Below are positions 1 to 5,998 of a stretch of 8,167 nucleotides of DNA, piece after piece. This DNA is from Bacillota bacterium (lineage in GTDB: Bacteria > Bacillota > Limnochordia > Darwinibacteriales > Darwinibacteriaceae). The position numbers and the translations under genes are program-made. Each line of letters opens with the position of its first letter. Position 1 is the first letter of the stretch. Under the pieces are notes generated by a model, which did no database searches, was not told the origin of the DNA, and worked only from the letters and a program-made list of their open reading frames with translations. The DNA lies in NCBI GenBank assembly GCA_012799115.1, contig JAAZLY010000033.1, forward strand, positions 1 to 8,167, read 5' to 3'.

Positions 1-7
1 CCGTCAT
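1..7 (-). CDS. Start of a gene that runs off the left edge (partial)
   Basis: On the minus strand an AAGGAG Shine-Dalgarno (16-21) stands 8 bases before an ATG at 7-5, so a coding region probably begins here and continues beyond the window. Only two codons (Met-Thr) are visible, so the product cannot be named. It lies downstream of the pfl operon terminator and of its own predicted Crp/Fnr-type promoter, so it looks like the first gene of a separate, possibly co-regulated unit. A second ATG at 14-12 is too close to the Shine-Dalgarno to be preferred. Confidence 0.4.
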
Positions 8-57
8 TTTGCATTCTCCTTGTCATTTGTCTTAGTCTGTCTTGCTGCTCCATCTGT

Positions 58-99
58 ATCCTAACATGTACTTGGCGAAGGAAAAATGACGTAGATCAA
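58..99 (-). promoter_or_regulatory. Predicted Crp/Fnr-type class II promoter for the gene at the left edge
   Basis: The minus strand carries TTGAT-CTAC-GTCAT (99 to 86), close to the FNR consensus TTGAT-N4-ATCAA and sharing the TGAT-N4-GTCA core with the site upstream of pflB. Its centre is at 92.5. Downstream is TGTTAGGAT, an extended -10 (TGn followed by TAGGAT at 63-58, four of six matches to TATAAT). If the hexamer is at -12 to -7, the start is near 51 and the site centre is at -41.5, the class II activator position. The -35 hexamer would be TTTTTC, a poor match, as expected for an activator-dependent promoter. The leader would be about 44 bases. Confidence 0.5.
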
Positions 100-129
100 T
101 TTTGCCAACATCTACTGCTCTTTCAATGG

Positions 130-152
130 AAAAGGGGCCCCTAAGGGACCCC
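130..152 (-). terminator. Intrinsic terminator of the pfl operon
   Basis: Read on the minus strand, GGGGTCCC - TTA - GGGGCCCC is followed at once by TTTT. The stem is eight base pairs (one G-U) with a three-base loop. It begins 10 bases after the stop codon of the pflA-crp fusion gene, so it probably ends the pflB-pflA transcript and separates it from the gene at the left edge. The T tract is short, so some read-through is possible. Confidence 0.8.
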
Positions 153-162
153 AGTCTTTCAA

Positions 163-1665
163 CTACAGGACATATGCTTCTAATGCATCAAGGTCTTTGA
201 TGACAATCACTTTGTTTCCCAAAAGCTCTATATAACCTAGGTCTTTGAACTGCCCGAGTTTTCTTGTTATCGTCTCCCGCCTGAGACCAGAATAATTGCC
301 GAGTTCTTCCCGGTTCATAGAAAGTTCAAGCCGAATGCCCTCGTCGGTCTCCACTCCGATTCTTTTCACTAGTTTTAGGAGTAGACCAGCTGTTTTCATG
401 GAGGCATTGCTGGTTGCTAGTCTTTGAATCAACTCTTCGGTCCAACGAATGCGCTCAAAACTCTTGGTTAGAACACTGCGCAAGATGACCGACGAATCAT
501 AGAAATACCGATCGAATGTTGCCTTGGGAATGGCAACGATCTTGCAGTCTGTCAAAGCCTGCCCTACATACCGATATGGTGACTGTACCAAGAGATTCAG
601 ACCTCCCACAAAGTCTCCATCGCGATAGATGTAGAAGATCTGTTCATCACCGTCAATGGTGTTATAGAAGATCTTCATTTGTCCTTCGTAAATCAAGTAC
701 ATCAGGTCCGGAGAATCTCCCGTCCGAAAAACATAATCCCCAGCCTTGAAGTTGGACAAGATGATCTCGCCCAGTACAGCATCTACATCCTCTTCAGCTA
801 CCTCGCTCAAGAGTGGAAGCTTGCGTAGAGAAGCGAACATCGCGGTTTGTTCTTCTTTGGAGACTACCTCGTGATCTCTCAAGATCTTGAACTTCTCTTG
901 ATTCGTAAGCTCAGTCTCTCTTCTCTTCTTCTGCAGGCCTTCGGCAAAGACTTTATTGGCGTACGTCTCAAGTTCCTTTGCTCTATCCTTGTCCATGGGT
1001 AATACTCCTTCCAATCGATAGGGCATCCCCAATCTACGGTACTTTTCGACACCCGCCGTATGATAGGGAAGTGCCTCTATACGGTCGACGCGGTGGCTGA
1101 TCGGCCTTAGGATACTGGCGTAATCTCTCATAGACTGTTCGTTATCTGTGTAGCCAGGAACCATCACATGGCGTGCCCACACCTGCCCCTGAAAACCATA
1201 GCGATCTAGGTTGGCCAAAAACGTAAGATATCCTTGAAAACCATCAGTCATCGTGAGCTCGGAAAAAGACGCTCTGTCAAATGCCTTGACATCGATGATG
1301 AGAGTGTCTACCAGAGGAAGTATACTCGGCAAATGGGCAGGATTCCCAATTCCAGATGTGTCTATACAAGTATTATAGCCCTCTTTTTTCAAAAGCTCCA
1401 AGGATTTCTGGAGGAACTCCCCCTGAAGTAATGGTTCACCGCCAGAGAAAGTTACACCGCCCTCTTGCCCATAATAAGGCCGGTACCTCTTGGCGATCTC
1501 CACCACACGCTCCGGTGTGATCTCCTCCCCGCCCCTGAGTCTGATAGCGTCTGGATTATGGCAATAGGCACACTGGAGGGGACAACCCTGTAAATAGAAG
1601 ATCGTTCGCGTACCCGGTCCGTCAACGAGTCCCATGGTTTCAATCGAATGTATATATCCCTTCAC
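163..1665 (-). CDS. pflA: Pyruvate formate-lyase activating enzyme fused to a Crp/Fnr-family transcription regulator
   Basis: This gene encodes 500 residues from the GTG start, with two complete modules. Residues 1-245 are a radical-SAM PFL-activating enzyme, which uses S-adenosylmethionine and a [4Fe-4S] cluster to place the glycyl radical on PflB. The cluster motif CPLQCAYC gives Cys28, Cys32 and Cys35; the SAM-binding GGE is at 75-77. After a charged linker (about 246-275), residues about 280-380 form a cyclic-nucleotide-binding-type beta barrel, followed by a dimer helix and a winged helix-turn-helix (about 449-482) whose recognition helix contains RRETITRKL. Activating enzymes normally end near residue 245, so the regulator is an extra domain of about 230 residues. 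The sensor domain has only one Cys (374) and no FNR-type cluster. The glutamate and serine that contact cAMP in CRP are not evident around GDFVGGLNLL (350-359). GTG at 1665 is chosen because family members begin near VKGYIHSIETMG and a G-rich ribosome site precedes it. The frame is open to 1728, overlapping pflB. Tandem position after pflB suggests co-transcription. Confidence 0.93.
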   Translation of the reverse strand: MKGYIHSIETMGLVDGPGTRTIFYLQGCPLQCAYCHNPDAIRLRGGEEITPERVVEIAKRYRPYYGQEGGVTFSGGEPLLQGEFLQKSLELLKKEGYNTCIDTSGIGNPAHLPSILPLVDTLIIDVKAFDRASFSELTMTDGFQGYLTFLANLDRYGFQGQVWARHVMVPGYTDNEQSMRDYASILRPISHRVDRIEALPYHTAGVEKYRRLGMPYRLEGVLPMDKDRAKELETYANKVFAEGLQKKRRETELTNQEKFKILRDHEVVSKEEQTAMFASLRKLPLLSEVAEEDVDAVLGEIILSNFKAGDYVFRTGDSPDLMYLIYEGQMKIFYNTIDGDEQIFYIYRDGDFVGGLNLLVQSPYRYVGQALTDCKIVAIPKATFDRYFYDSSVILRSVLTKSFERIRWTEELIQRLATSNASMKTAGLLLKLVKRIGVETDEGIRLELSMNREELGNYSGLRRETITRKLGQFKDLGYIELLGNKVIVIKDLDALEAYVL

Positions 1666-1670
1666 GGAGA

Positions 1671-1680
1671 CCCCCCCTTT
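1671..1680 (-). promoter_or_regulatory. Ribosome binding site fixing the GTG start of pflA-crp
   Basis: AAAGGGGGGG on the minus strand lies 5 bases before the GTG at 1665, inside the 25-base gap after the pflB stop. It supports the internal GTG over the upstream in-frame ATG codons at 1728 and 1725, which would lie within pflB and add 21 residues unlike the start of any activating enzyme I know. Confidence 0.7.
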
Positions 1681-1690
1681 GTTCGTGTTC

Positions 1691-3970
1691 CTAGACAAAC
1701 TCGTAGAATGTCCGATTAATGACATCAAGTTGATGTTCTCGATCTAGTTGATTGAAGCGCACCGCATATCCCGACACTCGAATCGTCAAGTTAGGGTATT
1801 TCTCTGGGTGCTTCATGGCTTCTAGAAGTAACTCCTTATCCATCACGTTAACATTCACATGAAAGGCATCCTGGGCAAAGTATCCGTCCAATATATTGGT
1901 TAGGTTTGTAACTCTCTCGGGGCCGTTTTTGCCCAGGGCGGCCGGTATGATGGAGAAGGTATTGGAAATCCCGTCTTGATTGACATCTTTAAACGGTAAC
2001 TTGGCCACGGAATTGAGAGATGCTAGGGCACCTGATTGGTCCGCTCCATTCATTGGATTAGCACCAGGTGCAAAAGCCTCCCCATACTTTCGCCCATCGG
2101 GAGTGGCACCTGTTTTCTTGCCATAGGCCACATTGGAGGTGATGGTCAATAGGGACAGAGTGTGTTCAGCGCCCCTGTAAGCTGGTGTCTTTCTTAGTGC
2201 CTCCATGAAGTAGCGGTTAACCTCTATGGCGATGTTGTCCGCGCGGTCGTCATCATTGCCATAACGGGGAAAGGTACCATTCGTCTCAAAGCCCACAGTG
2301 AGTCCTTCCTCATTTCTGATGGGGCGAACCTTCGCATACTTTATGGCCGATAGGGAGTCTGCTACGATGGAGAGCCCTGCTATACCAAAGGCGATATACC
2401 GGTGAACATGGGGATCGTGCAAGGCCATCTGGCCCGCTTCGTAGGCATATTTATCATGCATATAGTGGATCGTGTTCATCGTTTCCACATAGATCTTGGC
2501 GAGCTTATCCATGACCGCCTTGAAGTTCGTTAGAACGGTCTCGTAGTCTAGGACTTCCTGGGTGTTCTGGGCAATGTCAGGTAAGACAGTGATCGGTTCA
2601 CCAGTCTTCTTATCCCGAGCCACTTCGTCACGACCTCCGTTGATGGCATACAAAAGTGCTTTGGCAAGATTGGCCCGGGCTCCAAAGAACTGCATCTCTT
2701 TACCGACGCGCATCGCAGACACGCAGCATGCTATGGCATAATCGTCACCATAAATAGGCCGCATGACATCGTCGTTCTCGTACTGGATCGATGCTGTTTT
2801 AATGCTCATCTCGGAGCAGTATTCCCTAAACTCCCTCGGGAGGCTTGGCGACCAAAGGACCGTCATATTTGGCTCAGGCGCTGTACCTAGGTTGATCAAG
2901 GTGTGCAAGAAACGATAGGAAGTCTTTGTCACTAGGTGCCTGCCGTCTTCTCCTACTCCTGCAATGGACTCTGTTACCCAAGTGGGGTCGCCGGCAAATA
3001 GTTCGTCATATTCAGGGGTGCGTAGATGCCGCACCATGCGGAGTTTGATCACCAGTTGATCAATGAGTTCCTGCGCCCTTCTTTCGTCGATCACTCCTGC
3101 TTGGAGATCGCGCTGTAGATAGATGTCGAGGAATGTCGTATTTCTCCCAATGCTTGTGGCTGCACCATTGTTTTCCTTCACCGCAGCAAGATAGCCGAAG
3201 TACAGCCACTGAACGGCTTCCTGCCCAGTTCTTGCAGGTCTTCCGATATCATAACCATACCGGGCAGCCATGGACTTCATCTTATCTAGAGCCCGAATCT
3301 GTTCAGAAAACTCCTCTCGGAGGCGTATGGCTTCCTCCGTAGCTGAACTCGAGAACTCTTCTTTGTCCCGAAGTCGCATTTCTTTGAGGTAGTCAACTCC
3401 GTAAAGGGCAACCCGTCTGTAATCCCCGATAATCCGACCTCGCCCATAGGCATCTGGTAGGCCTGTAAGAAGTCCTACCGAGCGCACAGTCTTCATCTCT
3501 TTCGTATAAGCATCAAAGACACCCTGGTTATGCGTCTTCCGGTATTCATTAAACGTCTCAGCCATGGCGGGATCCATGGTTAGTCCATAGGCCTTTAGGG
3601 CGTTCTCAACCATACGGAAACCGCCGTAAGGGTTAATCATGCGCTTCAGTGGTTGGTCTGTCTGTAGTCCAACAATGAGCTCCTTCTCGCGGTCAATATA
3701 GCCGGGCGAAAAGTTGTCAATCCCGCTAAAACGTTCAAGGTCGACACGAATGGACTTAGTTCGCACCTCTTCCTGAATGAGTTCATTAACGCCCTGCCAC
3801 AGCTGGGCAGTATTCTCAGTGACGTCCTGGAGAAAGCCCCCATCGCCATCATAGGGTTCATAGTTTTGCTGAATGAAGTCCCGAACATCAAGTCCCTTTG
3901 ACCAAGTTCCAGGCTTGAAGCCTCTCCAAGCCTCGGCCATCTCTTCCCGCTGGAATAAGTCTTTCCTCAT
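1691..3970 (-). CDS. pflB: Formate C-acetyltransferase (pyruvate formate-lyase)
   Basis: This glycyl-radical enzyme converts pyruvate and CoA to acetyl-CoA and formate without oxygen in the cytoplasm. It has 759 residues, against 760 for the E. coli enzyme. The catalytic cysteine pair is visible in IACCVSAMRVGKE (Cys415, Cys416). The C-terminal radical loop TIRVSGYAVRFNQLDREHQ places the radical glycine at 734, the same number as in E. coli. The Cys-Cys pair separates true PFL from choline, glycerol or benzylsuccinate relatives, which have a single active-site Cys. The ATG at 3970 has a good Shine-Dalgarno (AAAGGTGAGG, 3975-3984) and the N-terminus EAWRGFKPGTW is typical of the family. It is the first gene of the operon; its activating enzyme follows 25 bases after the stop codon. 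Expression is probably governed by the activator-dependent promoter at 4025-4066. Confidence 0.98.
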   Translation of the reverse strand: MRKDLFQREEMAEAWRGFKPGTWSKGLDVRDFIQQNYEPYDGDGGFLQDVTENTAQLWQGVNELIQEEVRTKSIRVDLERFSGIDNFSPGYIDREKELIVGLQTDQPLKRMINPYGGFRMVENALKAYGLTMDPAMAETFNEYRKTHNQGVFDAYTKEMKTVRSVGLLTGLPDAYGRGRIIGDYRRVALYGVDYLKEMRLRDKEEFSSSATEEAIRLREEFSEQIRALDKMKSMAARYGYDIGRPARTGQEAVQWLYFGYLAAVKENNGAATSIGRNTTFLDIYLQRDLQAGVIDERRAQELIDQLVIKLRMVRHLRTPEYDELFAGDPTWVTESIAGVGEDGRHLVTKTSYRFLHTLINLGTAPEPNMTVLWSPSLPREFREYCSEMSIKTASIQYENDDVMRPIYGDDYAIACCVSAMRVGKEMQFFGARANLAKALLYAINGGRDEVARDKKTGEPITVLPDIAQNTQEVLDYETVLTNFKAVMDKLAKIYVETMNTIHYMHDKYAYEAGQMALHDPHVHRYIAFGIAGLSIVADSLSAIKYAKVRPIRNEEGLTVGFETNGTFPRYGNDDDRADNIAIEVNRYFMEALRKTPAYRGAEHTLSLLTITSNVAYGKKTGATPDGRKYGEAFAPGANPMNGADQSGALASLNSVAKLPFKDVNQDGISNTFSIIPAALGKNGPERVTNLTNILDGYFAQDAFHVNVNVMDKELLLEAMKHPEKYPNLTIRVSGYAVRFNQLDREHQLDVINRTFYEFV

Positions 3971-4024
3971 CGTCCCTCACCTTTCTAGCGTTAAAGTCCA
4001 TCACAATCATGACTTCCCGTGTAC

Positions 4025-4066
4025 ATTATAGACGGACTCGGAAGATCGTGCCGTGACCCAAATCAC
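4025..4066 (-). promoter_or_regulatory. pflB promoter with class II Crp/Fnr-type activator site
   Basis: On the minus strand GTGATTTGGGTCAC (4066 to 4053) is a perfect GTGA-N6-TCAC palindrome, the core of a CRP site and related to the FNR TTGAT-N4-ATCAA site. A consensus -10, TATAAT, lies at 4030-4025. Taking the hexamer as -12 to -7 puts the start near 4018 and the palindrome centre at -41.5, the textbook class II position. With a 17-base spacer the -35 would be CGGCAC, which matches TTGACA at one base only, so the promoter should be weak without an activator. The leader to the pflB ATG is about 48 bases. Confidence 0.75.
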
Positions 4067-4146
4067 TATTGACCCTAACTCGGGACCAAGAATACCCACT
4101 TATCAAACATACTTCTTAGGAAAGAATCGGAGAAAACCTATTGTAA

Positions 4147-4174
4147 GGGGCCATGTATCTATGTATCTAGCCCC
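4147..4174 (-). repeat. Inverted repeat with a duplicated 8-mer in the loop, upstream of pflB
   Basis: The arms GGGGCTA and TGGCCCC (minus strand) can pair over seven positions (one G-T). They flank a 14-base loop that includes most of a perfect tandem duplication of ATGTATCT (plus strand, 4153-4160 and 4161-4168). It lies between the terminator of the preceding operon and the pflB activator site, about 80 bases upstream of the latter. No T tract follows, so it is not an intrinsic terminator. The role is unknown: an operator, a small transcript or chance. Confidence 0.4.
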
Positions 4175-4207
4175 CCGTCTCTATGCATTGTGGTATCCTT
4201 TGCTTAC

Positions 4208-4233
4208 AAAAAAAGACCACCTACTCGGTGGCC
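4208..4233 (-). terminator. Intrinsic terminator overlapping the end of the CDF-like gene
   Basis: On the minus strand GGCCACC - GAGTA - GGTGGTC forms a seven-pair stem (one G-T pair) followed by seven T residues. The TAG stop codon of the CDF-like gene straddles the end of the loop and the first base of the downstream arm, so the last sense codons form the upstream arm. It ends the lipid-kinase/CDF operon and insulates the pfl promoter. Confidence 0.88.
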
Positions 4234-4838
4234 AACTCCCTATCTCGTATGGTGACAATGCCGCTTCTGATCAGGTAGACTGCAACAACGATGGATCCTC
4301 CCAAATCGATATACCCGGTAATGGGAGCACGGGGAGCAATAGCGACAGAAAATAGAGCAACAACCACACAACTGTCAACCACTGACTTAGCTCCATAGAG
4401 CCTACTTTGCACCGCAAGTATCGCATTAGGCTCTTCTCTGTTAAGCTTGCGGTATCGCAACCAAAACCAGGAGTTAACCAGCGCTCCCAAGAAAGCAATA
4501 ATCAAACCTGGAATCACATTGCCCTTGTCACTGTTTGATGAAGACAAGGTGATGAACAGCATCACAAGCCCAGAGAGGAACAGAGCTGCCCCGACGCATG
4601 TATTTGCGATACCCTCTAGCCTTTCTTGCCGCGACCGGTCTGGCTCACCATGTTGGTGAAGGATTCGAAAGACAGCCCATGACACGACGATGGCAGCTAG
4701 TTCAACCGCACGTCTGATAAAGTCAGCAAGTTGCGTCGATGATCGACCGTAGAAAAGGGCAATGCCCAAGACTAGCGGACCAGGTGAACTTAGGAGTACC
4801 GAGGCGAGGAGAGTGCGCTCTCCAGAAGTCTTCTTCAT
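4221..4838 (-). CDS. Short cation-diffusion-facilitator-like membrane protein
   Basis: The 205-residue product is an integral membrane protein with about five or six hydrophobic segments (near 10-30, 38-58, 74-98, 107-128, 150-168 and 172-190). The pattern LADFIRRAVELAA in the second segment, the cytoplasmic loop NAILAVQSRLYGAKSVVD, and YIDLGGSIVVAVYLIRSGI near the end match the transmembrane part of cation diffusion facilitators, which export divalent metals. The C-terminal cytoplasmic metal-sensing domain of full-length members is absent. At the two motifs that normally read H/D-x3-D, I see Arg42-x3-Glu46 and Lys151-x3-Asp155, so the classical metal site is not conserved and zinc export is doubtful. 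The gene begins 4 bases after the lipid-kinase-like gene, so translation is probably coupled; a GGGGGG ribosome site (4848-4853) lies within the end of that gene. An intrinsic terminator ends the unit. Confidence 0.8.
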   Translation of the reverse strand: MKKTSGERTLLASVLLSSPGPLVLGIALFYGRSSTQLADFIRRAVELAAIVVSWAVFRILHQHGEPDRSRQERLEGIANTCVGAALFLSGLVMLFITLSSSNSDKGNVIPGLIIAFLGALVNSWFWLRYRKLNREEPNAILAVQSRLYGAKSVVDSCVVVALFSVAIAPRAPITGYIDLGGSIVVAVYLIRSGIVTIRDRELATE

Positions 4839-4842
4839 CTTC

Positions 4843-5553
4843 CTAAGCCCCCCATAAGTAGACTAATGGTATTAGAACCGACGCTGCAGCCAAAGGGCAT
4901 GTCAAGGTATCCATACCGCCTTTGGTATACAGTTCTACCGTTGAACTCACTGTTGCTGTGATGAGGGAGACTGGTACGTAACCATGCCATTTCAGCGCAC
5001 GATAAGCAACCAAGACAGCGAGGACTGAAAGGAAGGAAACGACAAACATAGCTAGTGTTCCCTCCAAGCTCTTCTTTCCTTCAACATACCTGCCTTCAAT
5101 ATGCCGCTTGCCAAAACGCTTGCCTACCAGTGCGGCGGCAGCATCACCGAGTCCCCAGGCAGACACAGCTGCTATGACAAGATATTTTTGCCCAAACAAG
5201 CCCCAACATACGGCAATTAGGATCGCAAGCATGAGGCACACAGCTACCAGGCTACGTTTGATCTCCCCCCGGTTTCTCTCGACTAGAAGCTCTGAGTACC
5301 CTCGGAAGCGTTCTGCGAGATGCAGAATGGGATAGACCACGATCAAGAACCCTAGGACTGCTCCGAAGGCAATAAACCATGTCTCAAATGCGTAGATCCA
5401 ACCAAAGAGAGAACCCAAGAGAATCAAGTGTAACGTCTTGCGAAAAACCTCTTTTGGTATTTTGACAAATTGCTTTATAGTGATGGCTAGGCCTGCAAGT
5501 ACCAGATAGTACAGGATAATCATGCCTAGACCCCTGACGAGTTCTTGCCCCAT
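4843..5553 (-). CDS. Dolichol kinase / CTP-dependent lipid kinase-like membrane protein (SEC59 family)
   Basis: The 236-residue, strongly hydrophobic protein has about six or seven membrane segments. It carries the marks of the dolichol kinase, phytol kinase and CTP-dependent diacylglycerol kinase group, relatives of phosphatidate cytidylyltransferase: RKTLHL at 38-43, GLGDAAAALVGKRFGKR at 134-150, the KKSLEGTLAMF motif at 160-170, and an ELYTKGGMDTLTCPLAAA block at 207-224, where many relatives have Asp-Asn in place of Asp215-Thr216. Such enzymes phosphorylate isoprenoid alcohols or diacylglycerol, usually with CTP, in the membrane. The substrate here cannot be read from sequence. The ATG at 5553 has an ideal GGAGGT Shine-Dalgarno 5 bases upstream (5559-5564), and a strong promoter lies just before it. 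It is the first gene of a two-gene unit with the CDF-like protein. The family call is firm; the exact reaction is not. Confidence 0.87.
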   Translation of the reverse strand: MGQELVRGLGMIILYYLVLAGLAITIKQFVKIPKEVFRKTLHLILLGSLFGWIYAFETWFIAFGAVLGFLIVVYPILHLAERFRGYSELLVERNRGEIKRSLVAVCLMLAILIAVCWGLFGQKYLVIAAVSAWGLGDAAAALVGKRFGKRHIEGRYVEGKKSLEGTLAMFVVSFLSVLAVLVAYRALKWHGYVPVSLITATVSSTVELYTKGGMDTLTCPLAAASVLIPLVYLWGA

Positions 5554-5585
5554 GTTCTACCTCCGTAGCACGAAGTTGTTCTTCA

Positions 5586-5614
5586 ACTATACAGAAGAAT
5601 AACAGAGGCGTCAA
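5586..5614 (-). promoter_or_regulatory. Sigma-A-type promoter for the lipid-kinase/CDF operon
   Basis: On the minus strand TTGACG (5614-5609), a 17-base spacer and TATAGT (5591-5586) match the housekeeping consensus at five of six positions in each hexamer. The predicted start is near 5579, leaving a leader of about 25 bases before the ATG at 5553. The -35 box sits only 10 bases past the DUF2200 stop codon, so this is a separate promoter inside a run of co-directional genes. Confidence 0.75.
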
Positions 5615-5621
5615 CGTCCTC
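5605..5621 (-). terminator. Possible weak terminator hairpin after the DUF2200 gene, overlapping the next promoter
   Basis: GAGGACGTTGACGCCTC on the minus strand can fold with GAGG/CCTC and CG/CG paired around a TTGA loop and one bulged A. A loose T-rich stretch (TGTTATTCTT) follows. The DUF2200 stop codon is immediately upstream. The stem is short and the T tract interrupted, so partial termination at most is likely. The -35 hexamer of the next promoter lies within the loop and downstream arm. Confidence 0.35.
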
Positions 5622-5624
5622 ATT

Positions 5625-5975
5625 TTAGCTTCTTAGTATTTTCTCCATTGCTTTTCCCTTCGCCAGCTCATCCACTAGTTTATCAAGCCACCTGACTTTT
5701 TGCATGAGGGGCTCTTCAATGTTTTCGACGCGAACTCCACAGACCACACCTGTAATTTTCTCGGCATTCTGATGTATTTGTGGTGCCTCGCTAAAAAAGG
5801 TCTCGTAGTCAACATTCTTATCGATCTGGTCCTGCAGCCCCGCTTGGTCATACCCCGTTAACCAACAAATCACTGCATCAACCTCAGCCTTGGTTCTCCC
5901 TTTCCGTTCTGCCTTCTGCACAAGCAAAGGGTACACCTTAGAAAAAGCCATCTTGTAGACGCGTTCGTTTTTCAT
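5625..5975 (-). CDS. DUF2200 family protein
   Basis: This small soluble protein has 116 residues. It matches what I know of DUF2200 nearly end to end: the N-terminus MKNERVYKMAFSKVYPLLVQ, the block GRTKAEVDAVICWLTGYDQ, a central VDYETFFSEAPQIHQNA, the glycine- and cysteine-containing GVVCGVRVENIEEPLMQ, and a helical end LDKLVDELAKGKAMEKILRS. The function is unknown; no catalytic motif or membrane segment is visible. The second of two adjacent ATG codons (5975) is chosen because AGGAGG lies 6 bases upstream and family members begin MKNER; ATG at 5978 is the alternative. The frame stays open to a TTG at 5990, but those codons are the ribosome site itself. It is the last gene of the four-gene run, 23 bases after the DUF1905 stop. 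Confidence 0.88.
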   Translation of the reverse strand: MKNERVYKMAFSKVYPLLVQKAERKGRTKAEVDAVICWLTGYDQAGLQDQIDKNVDYETFFSEAPQIHQNAEKITGVVCGVRVENIEEPLMQKVRWLDKLVDELAKGKAMEKILRS

Positions 5976-5981
5976 CATCGT

Positions 5982-5987
5982 CCTCCT
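5982..5987 (-). promoter_or_regulatory. Ribosome binding site deciding the DUF2200 start
   Basis: AGGAGG on the minus strand is 3 bases before ATG 5978 and 6 bases before ATG 5975. The second spacing is the more normal, and it excludes the in-frame TTG at 5990 as the start. Confidence 0.7.
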
Positions 5988-5998
5988 CAACGTATCTT

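Noticed and set aside
1666..1728. In-frame upstream extension of pflA-crp to ATG 1728
   Set aside because: It would overlap pflB by 38 bases and add MMSLIGHSTSLSRN-type residues not seen in activating enzymes; a good ribosome site precedes the GTG at 1665.
4053..4355. Plus-strand open frame of about 100 codons across the pflB upstream region
   Set aside because: It runs through the pflB promoter, the terminator and the end of the CDF-like gene, has no ribosome site and no recognisable protein pattern.
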